A stretch of DNA of 28,779 nt. Origin: Minisyncoccota bacterium (lineage in GTDB: Bacteria; Patescibacteriota; Minisyncoccia; Phycocordibacterales; JACZSL01). The notes under the pieces were generated by a model. The model ran no database searches and was not told the origin of the DNA. It worked only from the letters and a program-made list of their open reading frames with translations. Below, in pieces: positions 15,118 to 23,091 of the stretch (within the stretch, counting starts at the first letter, position 1; each line of letters begins with the position of its first letter). The stretch lies in the NCBI GenBank assembly GCA_028280145.1, contig JANQMM010000018.1, forward strand, positions 1 through 28,779. Reading direction: 5' to 3'. The position numbers were made by a program, and so were the translations under genes.

Positions 15118-18100
15118 ATGAGACCAAACCCTGAGAACATAGAGTCGGAAGATCACGATGTTACCCCAGTCGGCGAAGAGCCATCAGATCAACATGTCGA
15201 AAGCGAGCCTGGAAGCCCTGAAACCATAGAAACCCCCACAGAAGAAACAGGCGAAGTCGTTAGCTTCCCGAGTGGTGATGCGTCTGATCTGTTGCCGCCG
15301 GTAAGTACAATGGAATTTCCGAATACCGACATGGGTGAAAAAATGCGCCAAGCATTCGAAAGACATGAAGAGAAACGCAAAGAAGATCCAGTGTATGCAG
15401 AGCAACGAACGACAGGAGAAGAGGTGGGAGCCGCTGTTGGTGAAGCATATGCGAAGAAGATAGAACAAGCTCGAAAAGATTTTAAAAACGAACCGGAAGC
15501 AGAAGAACTATCTATCGAAGAAAAAGAGCGGAAGCTTGATTATTTGCGCATGCAACAAGACAGTGCCGCAAGAATTGCTACGGGAGGAAAAGTGAATGAA
15601 AAAACCGCGCGAAATCATCATTTTGCAGCAAAAGCCTTTGCCAAACAACATAAGGAACTTGCAGACGAATTACTCCATAATCCGGATCACAGACCAACCC
15701 CTGAGACACTCCAATATGCACATAGGGACAAGCGCGAAGATCCCAAACCAGTCTATAAAAACCCCAATAATGAAACCCTAACTCTTAGAAAAGACTCTCC
15801 TCCTGAAGAGTCGGTTGTAGAGTATGACGATCTCCTCCTCCGAGACGAAGAAGCTATAGCGACAAAAATGAGTGCTTCTCAAGAAAATCAAGAAGGTATT
15901 GACGAGTCTTCTGAATCTGAATCAACGCCCGAGGACAATGTTATCTATGCAGCAAATAAATTCTCCGAAGCAGAAAGAGTGAAACACATTGAAGAAATGC
16001 CAACAAGCACCGCAGATGAGGTGTACAAAAAACACAACGCTATCCAGGAAATGGAAGCTGAATCCGAAGCCCTGGAAAGAGGTCTGACTGAAGCAAGAGA
16101 TAAATGGCAACAAAAACAAGTGGCAAAAGACCTGTATCACGAACAAATCCCTGACGAGGATCTGAATATGGGTACGAAGATAGAGCTTGAAGATGCAGCA
16201 TCAAAAGCGGCAAATGATGTGGAAGTGGAGGAAATGTCACGAGAAGAGTTTGAAAAAAAGCATCCAAATCTAGTCAAACGACGAACGATAGAAGATGGCG
16301 AATTTACAGAGACGCAAGACCCATCTGAGCCGAATGCGGCAGACGCTTCGGAAAACGAAAAGATCGCCGACTTCCCGGAAGGTAGTGCCGGTATTGAGGT
16401 ACATGAAGACGTGGAACATGTAGTCCTTGAAACGCCACTGAGGCTTGAGACGCCGGAAGAGGAGGCGAAACGCTTGGGGAAAAAATATCCGGAACACGAA
16501 GAATTAAGACTTGAGACACCTGAGGAAGAAGCGGCTCGACTTGGCGTGAAACCACCAGACCCGACTCAAAAGGTGGAGAAGCCAAGTGCAACTGTCGACC
16601 CTGGTAGCTCAGCTGAACAGGAACCCAAAAACGTTCTGAAAAAGCTTGATAGTCTTGAAGGAACCGCAGTATACGCATCACTTGGCATCAGTCCTGAAGA
16701 CCTTGCTAGTATTGATGGATTCAATGACCTATCTCTGGGACAAAGATCGTTGGTTGCCAACGGATTAAAACACATGACGTTAGAGCGTGTTAGAAACGAG
16801 GCAACCGACAAGCAATTAGAATTGGCAAGTCAAGGTGGAAGGGGGAGACGCATGTGGGAATATCTCCGTAAAAACTACATGGTAGAAAAATTCAAAAAAG
16901 AGAGTTTGAAGAATTTAGAGAGCGGTGGGCTTGAAATGCACGGAGATGTTCTTCGGGAGTTGGTACACCAGGCTTCAAATGGTCTTGCCGTTGAAAAGCT
17001 TCCGGACGGCTCAATGCGATTTGAATTTATACCACAATTTGAAAACCTGACTTCAACGCAAATGGAACAAGTATCAGCATTTAATGATGCAGCTAATGGA
17101 TTTGCAAATATCCCTGAGTCTTGGATCGACGAAGAGGCAGATGATCAACAAAAAGAAGCGTATGCGCTTGCAAAAATACGATACGAGGAGGCAAAGGAAA
17201 ATGTCATCAACCTTGAACTTGAAAAGACGGAAAAAAATGAGAAAGCGGTGTTGGATCTCATTACGGGAATAGATGGAAAAGTAAAAATGACCCGTTTCAT
17301 GAATGGACATCCGGAAATTGAAGAAGAACTAAGCAAGATCAAGGACAGGACACTGTTTAGGAACGCACTTAATACTACAATTGCTGAAAACGGATCGTTT
17401 ATGGCCTACGGAATTGCCGCGCGCGGTATTGCCGTAGGCGGGTTGGCCCTTGCAGGTGCACCACTTGTCGCCGTTGGAGCTGGAACCATGGCAACAGCCG
17501 GTATTATCGGTGGCATACGAACAAAGATGCGAACTGAACAAGGTTTTGCCGAACAAGACACGCGCACAAGGCGTGGTATCGAATCTGAAACTGAAACAGA
17601 AAAAACCTTTAGTGAGCCAGAAAAACTGATACAAAATCTTGAACGTAACATCCGTCAACTTGAGGAAGCAGAGAACGACGAATCGCGCACCAAACGCGCC
17701 CAGAGACTTGCAAACAGAGTTTCCGTAACAAAGAGGAAACTGACACAAAAGGAAATAGTACTTGGTGAGGGTACAACAAAGATCAGAAATACTTCGAATA
17801 TAGGGCATATATTGGGACAGGCAGATGCCGTTCTTCGGCTTAATGAGAGCCCGAAAGCAAGGGAAGAGGTCTTGAAGCGACACGAACAATTTGTCTCTCA
17901 CCTTGACCAGGACGTAGACGAGGCAAGAAAAACGCGGGTTTTAAGAAATATGATGATTGGTGGTAGTGTTGCTGCCGGTGTGGCTGGGGCAGGTTTTCTA
18001 GCCCACCAGATAGCGGATATCTATGGGTGGGGAGACTCGAATGCTGAGACCACGCCTGGCAACACAACAGACATACAAGAAGTGACACCACCGTCAGAAT

Positions 18101-19392
18101 CCGTTGTTCCGGCTTCGGAAACTCCTGAAGCCACAGAGTCAACACCTGAGACCGTTCCGATACCGCCTATTTCTTTTGAACACGAAATTCAATCAGGTGA
18201 TAAGTTATGGAATATTCTTGGAAAAAAATTGGAGGAACAGATGTATACAGAGGGTATGAATGACGTAGAAAAGACACATTTCATTGACGCAATAAAAGAC
18301 AGGTTTGCTTCACTTTCTGATGAAGAGTTAATTGGAATGGGCTTTACTCCCGATGAAAACGGTCACGTGGATATAAACATGCTTGAAATTGGGAAAAAAC
18401 TTGATCTTTCAAAAGTGCTAAGCGATACAGAATTCATGGATGAAGCAATGCAACGCACGACCACACTTTCTGATGAGGCGCGCGCCTCAATTGCAGAGAA
18501 TCTTGCAAATTCGAAAAGTGTTCCTGAGATCGAAACCACCGCAAAGACAACAACCGAAATATCTTCGGAACCCCCGCCTAGAGACACCACCCCAACAGAA
18601 GCTCCCGAGCCAACAGAAAAGCCATCGGTTGAAGAGGGTAGAAATCCGATCATAGAAGAGCTCGAGAGAGAAACAATAGAAAAGGCCTTGAGAGAACAGA
18701 GTTCAACAGATCAAACTATTGCAGAAGATCCATATCCAAACATTCGTGTGGTCAATCTGGAACAACAGGTACAAACACCCGATTACGGAGCACGAGCGGC
18801 AGAAATAGCAAATACGCCTATACCTGAACGTATGCTTACCGACCAAGAATTGATGCAATTGAGAAGTGGCCCGCAATATAAGGAAATGGAAAGAGAGATT
18901 GAAGAAATTTTCAATGCAACCCCGCAGGAAAGACAGGCTGAATTCTCTGCAGACAGAGCCCAAGCACAGGAAGAGGCCGCAAGAAGCAGAGCCCAGAGAA
19001 GAGGAGGCGAAAGGGTGATTCGCACAATAAGACGCCAACTTGAACCAAGGGATCAGGCAAAATTTGATACTGCAAGAAATATCCTTATTGGCAACAGACC
19101 GCTTCGACCGAACGTACCACTTGAGACAAGTGATGCGTATACTGATCGAATGTATGAGTGGACAGGTTCACCAAAAACAGGACCGGGAATTCGTGACATG
19201 GATGTAAACAAGGTTTTGGAGACAACATTTGCCCGCCCACAAGGCCGTACGAACCTTATTGAATATCAAAATCGATTCGAGCTACAAAAATACGTTACCG
19301 AACTTACAAAAATAACCAAACCACTTCCAGGTGAAACGACGGAGAGTTTCATTCTTCGCGCCAAAGGCATCATGGATGGTACGTTCGCATAA
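15118..19392 (+). CDS. Giant acidic membrane protein with LysM-like region, 1424 aa
   Basis: Not recognised as a whole. Residues 1-480 are acidic, low in hydrophobics and helical, with a tandem pair of the 14-mer LRLETPEEEA(K/A)RLG at 441 and 463 (22-residue period). Residues ~500-755 look globular and helical. A Gly/Ala-rich hydrophobic stretch (about 762-798) and a second one (about 945-962) are probable membrane helices flanking ~145 charged residues. After a Thr/Pro/Glu linker, residues 1022-1100 resemble a LysM module (HEIQSGDKLWNILGKKL, later IGKKLDLSKVL) with an insertion. The last ~200 residues are charged and helical. The topology suggests a protein spanning the envelope with a peptidoglycan-binding domain outside. 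It is divergent from the VirD4-like ATPase, so the two may form one apparatus (inference). No signal peptide. Confidence 0.8.
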   Translation: MRPNPENIESEDHDVTPVGEEPSDQHVESEPGSPETIETPTEETGEVVSFPSGDASDLLPPVSTMEFPNTDMGEKMRQAFERHEEKRKEDPVYAEQRTTGEEVGAAVGEAYAKKIEQARKDFKNEPEAEELSIEEKERKLDYLRMQQDSAARIATGGKVNEKTARNHHFAAKAFAKQHKELADELLHNPDHRPTPETLQYAHRDKREDPKPVYKNPNNETLTLRKDSPPEESVVEYDDLLLRDEEAIATKMSASQENQEGIDESSESESTPEDNVIYAANKFSEAERVKHIEEMPTSTADEVYKKHNAIQEMEAESEALERGLTEARDKWQQKQVAKDLYHEQIPDEDLNMGTKIELEDAASKAANDVEVEEMSREEFEKKHPNLVKRRTIEDGEFTETQDPSEPNAADASENEKIADFPEGSAGIEVHEDVEHVVLETPLRLETPEEEAKRLGKKYPEHEELRLETPEEEAARLGVKPPDPTQKVEKPSATVDPGSSAEQEPKNVLKKLDSLEGTAVYASLGISPEDLASIDGFNDLSLGQRSLVANGLKHMTLERVRNEATDKQLELASQGGRGRRMWEYLRKNYMVEKFKKESLKNLESGGLEMHGDVLRELVHQASNGLAVEKLPDGSMRFEFIPQFENLTSTQMEQVSAFNDAANGFANIPESWIDEEADDQQKEAYALAKIRYEEAKENVINLELEKTEKNEKAVLDLITGIDGKVKMTRFMNGHPEIEEELSKIKDRTLFRNALNTTIAENGSFMAYGIAARGIAVGGLALAGAPLVAVGAGTMATAGIIGGIRTKMRTEQGFAEQDTRTRRGIESETETEKTFSEPEKLIQNLERNIRQLEEAENDESRTKRAQRLANRVSVTKRKLTQKEIVLGEGTTKIRNTSNIGHILGQADAVLRLNESPKAREEVLKRHEQFVSHLDQDVDEARKTRVLRNMMIGGSVAAGVAGAGFLAHQIADIYGWGDSNAETTPGNTTDIQEVTPPSESVVPASETPEATESTPETVPIPPISFEHEIQSGDKLWNILGKKLEEQMYTEGMNDVEKTHFIDAIKDRFASLSDEELIGMGFTPDENGHVDINMLEIGKKLDLSKVLSDTEFMDEAMQRTTTLSDEARASIAENLANSKSVPEIETTAKTTTEISSEPPPRDTTPTEAPEPTEKPSVEEGRNPIIEELERETIEKALREQSSTDQTIAEDPYPNIRVVNLEQQVQTPDYGARAAEIANTPIPERMLTDQELMQLRSGPQYKEMEREIEEIFNATPQERQAEFSADRAQAQEEAARSRAQRRGGERVIRTIRRQLEPRDQAKFDTARNILIGNRPLRPNVPLETSDAYTDRMYEWTGSPKTGPGIRDMDVNKVLETTFARPQGRTNLIEYQNRFELQKYVTELTKITKPLPGETTESFILRAKGIMDGTFA

Positions 19393-19448
19393 CGAGTTTT
19401 CGAACTCACTCACCTACTTGGAACACAGACATTCTCGCAGTACTCTGT

Positions 19449-19518
19449 GCGGGTAGAGAGAATCGAACTCTCGTCCTCTGCTTGGAAGGCAGATATTCTA
19501 CCACTAAACTATACCCGC
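19449..19518 (-). tRNA. tRNA-Gly(TCC)
   Basis: Minus strand. Acceptor GCGGGTA pairs with TACCCGC; anticodon stem CTGC(C)/GCAG with loop CTTCCAA gives anticodon TCC; T-arm GAGAG-TTCGATT-CTCTC. 70 nt, short D-loop, CCA not encoded. Its first 20 nt are identical to those of tRNA-Gly(GCC) at 25841. A TATAGT box on the minus strand lies about 11 nt upstream. Confidence 0.95.
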
Positions 19519-19594
19519 GTTATTACGTTGCACTATAGTAGCAGACAATATACACCCTCGCAATTCCCGCTATTACCGACACCTTGCAATATCG

Positions 19595-19600
19595 TATAAT
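19595..19600 (+). promoter_or_regulatory. -10 box (TATAAT) of the protease gene
   Basis: Perfect TATAAT ending 7 nt before the ATG at 19608; a weak TTACCG lies 16 nt upstream at 19573-19578. It makes the upstream in-frame TTG at 19584 impossible as a start on this transcript. Confidence 0.6.
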
Positions 19601-19607
19601 GGAACCC

Positions 19608-20822
19608 ATGCATACGGTCATACATTCATTCGTTCTGATAATAATTCTTGCAACAGGATACCTTGCATTCGTTTTTTTTGTCGAAACAAAACACTATGGA
19701 GATACCATAGTCTACGAATCAAGAGACGAAAACACGCTCATTGCCCCAAAGGCGACAGAAGAAATGATCGCTACAACTACAAGTAGCGCAACGACAACAC
19801 CAACTCAAAATGACGATGATGAGTCTGCGATAAGCGAATTTGAAGAGGTCGTCGTGCCGGCTTCCCCGCCAGTCGAGGAGCAAATGATCGTAGCTGAAGA
19901 GATCGCTGAAGAAACAACTGTTGTCGAAGAGACCAATGAAATACAAAACGAAGAGGAGAGCGCGGGCATATTCTCTTTTTCAGAAATAAACGAATTTGCA
20001 CGACCAGCGATCGTGAATATTCTTTGCCTTACAAAAGGACCACACCAATACATCACTCCGATAAGTGGTAGTGGTACGATCATTTCTGAAAGCGGTATTA
20101 TTTTAACGAATGCACATATAGCACAATTTTATCTTTTCGAAGATTTTCCGACACAAAATTTCGTTGACTGTCAGATCAGGACCGGTAGCCCGGCAAAAGT
20201 AGCATATCGCGCCAAACTACTCTACATCCCGCCTCAATGGGTAGAAGAAAACGCTGAAGCGATAGCAACAGAAAACCCTATGGGAACCGGAGAAGATGAT
20301 TATGCTTTTCTACTTATCACCGAATCACTCACAAATGCTCCCCTTCCTAAATCATTTCAGCACGTTGGTTTTGATACTGGAGAGCAGATCGTCGCACGCG
20401 GTGAATCGCTTCTTGTTGGCGCATATCCGGCAGGATTTCTTGGAGGTCGAACGATCCAACAAGACCTTTATGCTTCAACCGCCATAATAGAAACAGGAGA
20501 ACTCTATACATTCGACGATACGTTAGAGCTTGATCTTATCTCACTGGGCGGCTCTGTCGTGGCACAACAAGGCGCCTCAGGTGGGCCGGTCATTAACAAA
20601 GAAGGAAGGGTCGTGGCGCTTATTTCCACTTCTTCAGATGGTGAAACAACAGACGAGCGAGACCTTCGTGCTATTACACTTGAGCACATTGAACGCTCAC
20701 TCATGGAAAACAATAAAACAACGCTTGAAGAACTGCTAAGCGGTGACCTTAAGACAAAAGCTACCGTATTCAACGACACCGCAGCGCCTTTGCTTCTCCA
20801 GATCCTTTTGAATGGTTTTTGA
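19608..20822 (+). CDS. Membrane-anchored trypsin-like serine protease
   Basis: 404 aa from the ATG at 19608. One N-terminal hydrophobic segment (about 5-25) anchors or exports the protein; a Thr/Glu-rich linker (30-120) leads to a chymotrypsin-fold domain. The triad is visible: His170 in ILTNAHIAQF, Asp230/231 in GEDDYAFLLI and Ser324 in QQGASGGPVI, in the order and spacing of the S1C (DegP/HtrA) group, with a conserved end VVALIS. No PDZ domain follows; the C-terminus ends with a short hydrophobic stretch. It probably cleaves proteins outside the cytoplasmic membrane. The start follows the TATAAT box by 7 nt and has no Shine-Dalgarno. It converges with mscS 28 nt downstream. Confidence 0.88.
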   Translation: MHTVIHSFVLIIILATGYLAFVFFVETKHYGDTIVYESRDENTLIAPKATEEMIATTTSSATTTPTQNDDDESAISEFEEVVVPASPPVEEQMIVAEEIAEETTVVEETNEIQNEEESAGIFSFSEINEFARPAIVNILCLTKGPHQYITPISGSGTIISESGIILTNAHIAQFYLFEDFPTQNFVDCQIRTGSPAKVAYRAKLLYIPPQWVEENAEAIATENPMGTGEDDYAFLLITESLTNAPLPKSFQHVGFDTGEQIVARGESLLVGAYPAGFLGGRTIQQDLYASTAIIETGELYTFDDTLELDLISLGGSVVAQQGASGGPVINKEGRVVALISTSSDGETTDERDLRAITLEHIERSLMENNKTTLEELLSGDLKTKATVFNDTAAPLLLQILLNGF

Positions 20823-20850
20823 TATCCGGGGATTTTAGAGACAACCTCCC

Positions 20851-21939
20851 CTACCCCTTTACCAGATGAATCGTTTGAGTCGGAAATGCCATCTCCACCC
20901 CAAGTTTCTCGAACGCCTCAATGATTTTGAAATTCATCGTCTGCTGTGCTTTCAAATATTCTTCGTAATCATCAGATTCGATGTGATATACCAGATCAAA
21001 GAGAAGTGCTGAATCCCCAAAGGTCGTGAAATAAACCCTGTCAAACCGGGTTGTCTGCTGTGCATCAACGATCTCCTTGATCACGTCGGGTATTTTTTCA
21101 AGTTTTTCTTGAGGCGTATCATACGTGACACCAAATTGTGTAGTAATGCGCCGCTCTTCGAGTTTCTTAAAGTTGTGAACACGCGCTGAGGTCAGTTCCT
21201 GGTTTGAGATCACGATCTCCTCACCCTGAAGAGCTCTGATGCGAGTACTCTTGATGCCGATCTTCTCAACTGTCCCGCGATGTTCTCCCACCACAATGTG
21301 ATCTCCCACCTTAAATGGTTTATCAAGATAAATTGCAAAGGAAGCAAACAAGTCCGCAAAGATTCCCTGAAGCGCAAACGCTATTGCAAGACCACCGATA
21401 CCAAGACCCGCCATAAGACCAGTTACATTGACACCCAAATTGGAGAGCACCATAAGACCTGCAACAATCCAAAGTGCCGCTTTTATCAAACCGGACATGA
21501 AAGAGATAATGCCGTTATCCGGCTCCCCGTCTCCGTCAAGATCGGCAAACTTCTTTTCTATCACATAGTCAATCAATATCTGAAGAGCAATCACAGCCTG
21601 AAAGGCTACCCACGCTATGAGGATGCCGTTTAAGACAGTCGTGCCAATGTCTGTAAATGTAAGCGCCTGAGAAGCAAAAAAGAAGGCAATGAAGAGATAA
21701 AACCCTGGTTTCAGACTTTTTACGATACGGATCAGTGTGTCATCGATATCCGTTTCGGTCTTTTGTGCCAGCTTCGCAAGTTTTCGCAAGATCGTCCATT
21801 GTATTAGTTTGAATATGAACGCAAGAGCAATGAATAAAATGAGGGCAAGCAAGTACTCCCCTACCGTATTTCCGAAAAATACGATATCGAGATCATATCT
21901 CGATAAATAATCCTCTATTGGTGTAATGATATTTTCCAT
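20851..21939 (-). CDS. mscS: MscS-family mechanosensitive channel
   Basis: A 362-aa small-conductance channel homologue. Membrane helices lie at about 27-48, 77-97, 103-125 and 152-175, followed by the pore-lining TM3 with the Gly/Ala pattern GLMAGLGIGGLAIAFALQ and the hinge into LFASFAIYLDKPFKVGDHI. The beta domain follows (HRGTVEKIGIKSTRIR, then EIVISNQELTSARVHNF), and an alpha/beta C-terminal domain ends the protein. It opens under membrane tension on hypo-osmotic shock. The extra N-terminal helices make it somewhat longer than E. coli MscS (286 aa). An acidic DLDGDGEPDNG stretch near 135 resembles a calcium-binding loop. Promoter TTGAGT-16-TATAGT ends 7 nt before the ATG, so the mRNA should be leaderless. 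Confidence 0.95.
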   Translation of the reverse strand: MENIITPIEDYLSRYDLDIVFFGNTVGEYLLALILFIALAFIFKLIQWTILRKLAKLAQKTETDIDDTLIRIVKSLKPGFYLFIAFFFASQALTFTDIGTTVLNGILIAWVAFQAVIALQILIDYVIEKKFADLDGDGEPDNGIISFMSGLIKAALWIVAGLMVLSNLGVNVTGLMAGLGIGGLAIAFALQGIFADLFASFAIYLDKPFKVGDHIVVGEHRGTVEKIGIKSTRIRALQGEEIVISNQELTSARVHNFKKLEERRITTQFGVTYDTPQEKLEKIPDVIKEIVDAQQTTRFDRVYFTTFGDSALLFDLVYHIESDDYEEYLKAQQTMNFKIIEAFEKLGVEMAFPTQTIHLVKG

Positions 21940-21946
21940 ACAAAAT

Positions 21947-21974
21947 ACTATACCGCAATCTGTTTTTAACTCAA
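21947..21974 (-). promoter_or_regulatory. mscS promoter, TTGAGT-16-TATAGT
   Basis: Minus strand: -35 TTGAGT at 21974-21969, spacer 16, -10 TATAGT at 21952-21947, then 7 nt to the ATG at 21939. One of the best examples here of a leaderless promoter with both elements. Confidence 0.75.
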
Positions 21975-22006
21975 CACGTGCGATGCGGAAATGATGTAGC
22001 GGTTAC

Positions 22007-22034
22007 TTGACTTTTATAATACATATGCTATAAT
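22007..22034 (+). promoter_or_regulatory. Promoter TTGACT-16-TATAAT of the tRNA-like RNA
   Basis: -35 TTGACT at 22007-22012, spacer 16 nt, perfect -10 TATAAT at 22029-22034. Predicted start about 22041. Confidence 0.85.
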
Positions 22035-22040
22035 AAGACC

Positions 22041-22160
22041 AAGTGTTCTTCGTGGGCAAGTGTGAGCATGGTGCCAACGGATGATAGCCCGACCAGTTCG
22101 ATTCTGGACTTGCCCCCAAATCCCGAGTGGACGTCTTTCTGAGACGTCCACTTCCTCTTT
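22041..22160 (+). ncRNA. Unidentified small RNA with tRNA-like acceptor and T-arm
   Basis: An independent transcription unit of ~115 nt with a strong promoter and strong terminator and no ORF. Within it GGGCAAG (22054-22060) can pair with CTTGCCC (22109-22115), and directly inside the 3' strand lies CCAG-TTCGATT-CTGG, whose GTTCGATTC matches the tRNA T-loop consensus exactly and abuts the acceptor strand as in tRNA. Only 31 nt remain between acceptor and T-arm, about 10 fewer than in a tRNA. They form no convincing D or anticodon stem, though a GG-ATGATAG-CC loop is present. CCA is not encoded correctly. It is either a tRNA-mimic regulatory RNA, a degenerate tRNA, or a structured RNA of another class. 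SRP, tmRNA and 6S signatures are absent. Confidence 0.65.
22126..22152 (+). terminator. Terminator of the tRNA-like RNA
   Basis: Perfect 11-bp stem AGTGGACGTCT / AGACGTCCACT, loop TTCTG, followed by TCCTCTTT. Confidence 0.8.
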
Positions 22161-22208
22161 AAGCAAGTAAGGATATTTCAACGCTACCTCCTAACAATAA
22201 AACGAAAA

Positions 22209-22225
22209 CAGGGCCAAAGGCCCTG
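22209..22225 (-). terminator. Terminator of the minus-strand 22.2-23.8 kb cluster
   Basis: Seven-base-pair stem CAGGGCC / GGCCCTG with an AAA (TTT) loop; on the minus strand it is followed by TTTTCGTTTTATTG. Confidence 0.75.
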
Positions 22226-22248
22226 CTTGTGTTCGCGAAAAGGAATGA

Positions 22249-22542
22249 TCAGTGAAGGGGTGCTTCTTTTATCTCCGCCTGATCAGTATAGCCGCCACAC
22301 TGCCGACATCCGTAGATCTCGACATACTCACCGGGAAGTGAAATCTGCTGTCCAAGCCGTTTTTCAAGCTCACGTATTTCGTTTTGCGAAAGTTCGAAAT
22401 ACGAATCGCAACTGGAACAGAACATGAAGGCCGCTCCGTCGCCGCGCTCAAAATTCGACTCGTGAATACGTGTTGCATCCACGACATGATTTTTCCCAGA
22501 AGCTCGCGGCTTCGTCTCACCTACGAGCGTTCCCTTATCCAT
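22249..22542 (-). CDS. Small zinc-ribbon protein, 97 aa
   Basis: Not recognised beyond its fold signature. Two Cys-x2-Cys pairs, CSSC (after FMF) and CRQC (followed by GGYTD), about 37 residues apart, would bind one zinc. Between them is a helical charged segment (SQNEIRELEKRLG). There is no signal peptide. The ATG overlaps the end of the preceding 178-aa gene by 8 nt, and AGGAC stands 4-5 nt upstream of it, so translation is probably coupled. It is the last gene before a terminator. A role linked to its upstream neighbour is inferred from this overlap; nucleic-acid or protein binding is possible. Confidence 0.75.
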   Translation of the reverse strand: MDKGTLVGETKPRASGKNHVVDATRIHESNFERGDGAAFMFCSSCDSYFELSQNEIRELEKRLGQQISLPGEYVEIYGCRQCGGYTDQAEIKEAPLH

Positions 22543-23071
22543 ACATGTCCTTTTGGTGATAAATGATCTTTTGACCGATTTCAGAGTTATTGATCTTTTT
22601 CACGATAGCATCGGCCGCTCTCCCTATTATGCCAAGATATTCTGATTCGTCAAGGTCTGGATCGAGATTATCATTTGGAAACTCAATCAAAATGTCCGCC
22701 TTAAAAGTGCCTTTTTCTCGAGTAGTCAGATCGATAGTGACTCGCTTCAATCCATCTTCCGTGGCCACTTCAACAAAACAGTCTACACCATGATAAGTGT
22801 CAAAACTGGTCCCAAGAGCGCTATAAAATTCCACATTATCAAAATCCGCAGGGTCTTCTAAACCAAGTTTATCGATAATCTCTATGCGGAGATCCCTGGC
22901 AAATGGTCTGTCCGGATTTTTTGGATCACTTATTTGCCTTTCTTTCGCATCGACAACAGAATCACGATAGGACATATATTCACCGTCAAATCCCTCCATG
23001 TTAACCAGACCTGCATTTTCTCGCTCTACCGTGTTACCGTGCCGAAGAACGTATCTTTCTTGATCTCTCAT
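22535..23071 (-). CDS. Hypothetical protein, 178 aa
   Basis: Not recognised. It starts at the ATG at 23071, 7 nt after an extended -10 box (TGATACACT), inside a frame that is open further upstream. An acidic, charged protein with a central segment GTSFDTYHGVDCFVEV followed by VTIDLTTREKG; the Asp-x-n-Glu/Asp plus hydrophobic-strand pattern is loosely reminiscent of PD-(D/E)XK-like nuclease folds, but a catalytic Lys is not clear. The C-terminus is helical (IIGRAADAIVKKIN). It overlaps the zinc-ribbon gene by 8 nt and follows the hydrolase gene after 20 nt. Function not assigned. Confidence 0.7.
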   Translation of the reverse strand: MRDQERYVLRHGNTVERENAGLVNMEGFDGEYMSYRDSVVDAKERQISDPKNPDRPFARDLRIEIIDKLGLEDPADFDNVEFYSALGTSFDTYHGVDCFVEVATEDGLKRVTIDLTTREKGTFKADILIEFPNDNLDPDLDESEYLGIIGRAADAIVKKINNSEIGQKIIYHQKDMYG

Positions 23072-23078
23072 GAGTATC

Positions 23079-23087
23079 AGTGTATCA
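23079..23087 (-). promoter_or_regulatory. Extended -10 (TGATACACT) of the 178-aa gene
   Basis: Minus strand, ends 7 nt before the ATG at 23071. The TGn extension can replace a -35 box. It gives the lower two genes of the cluster a promoter of their own. Confidence 0.5.
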
Positions 23088-23091
23088 CTAT

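Noticed and set aside
12202..19392. A complete conjugative type IV secretion system
   Set aside because: Only the coupling-type ATPase is present; no relaxase, VirB4, VirB6 or VirB10-like gene lies nearby.
19584..19607. Upstream TTG start for the protease gene
   Set aside because: It lies upstream of the TATAAT box that ends 7 nt before the ATG at 19608, so it would not be in the predicted transcript.
22054..22118. Ordinary tRNA gene (possibly Ile, loop ATGATAG) in the tRNA-like RNA
   Set aside because: Only two base pairs support the anticodon stem, there is no variable loop before the T-arm, no D-stem forms, and the 3' end does not give N-CCA.
22041..22160. SRP RNA, 6S RNA or tmRNA
   Set aside because: The GGAAGGAAGCA apex of SRP RNA is absent, the closing stem is too short for 6S, and the length is far below tmRNA with no tag-peptide frame.
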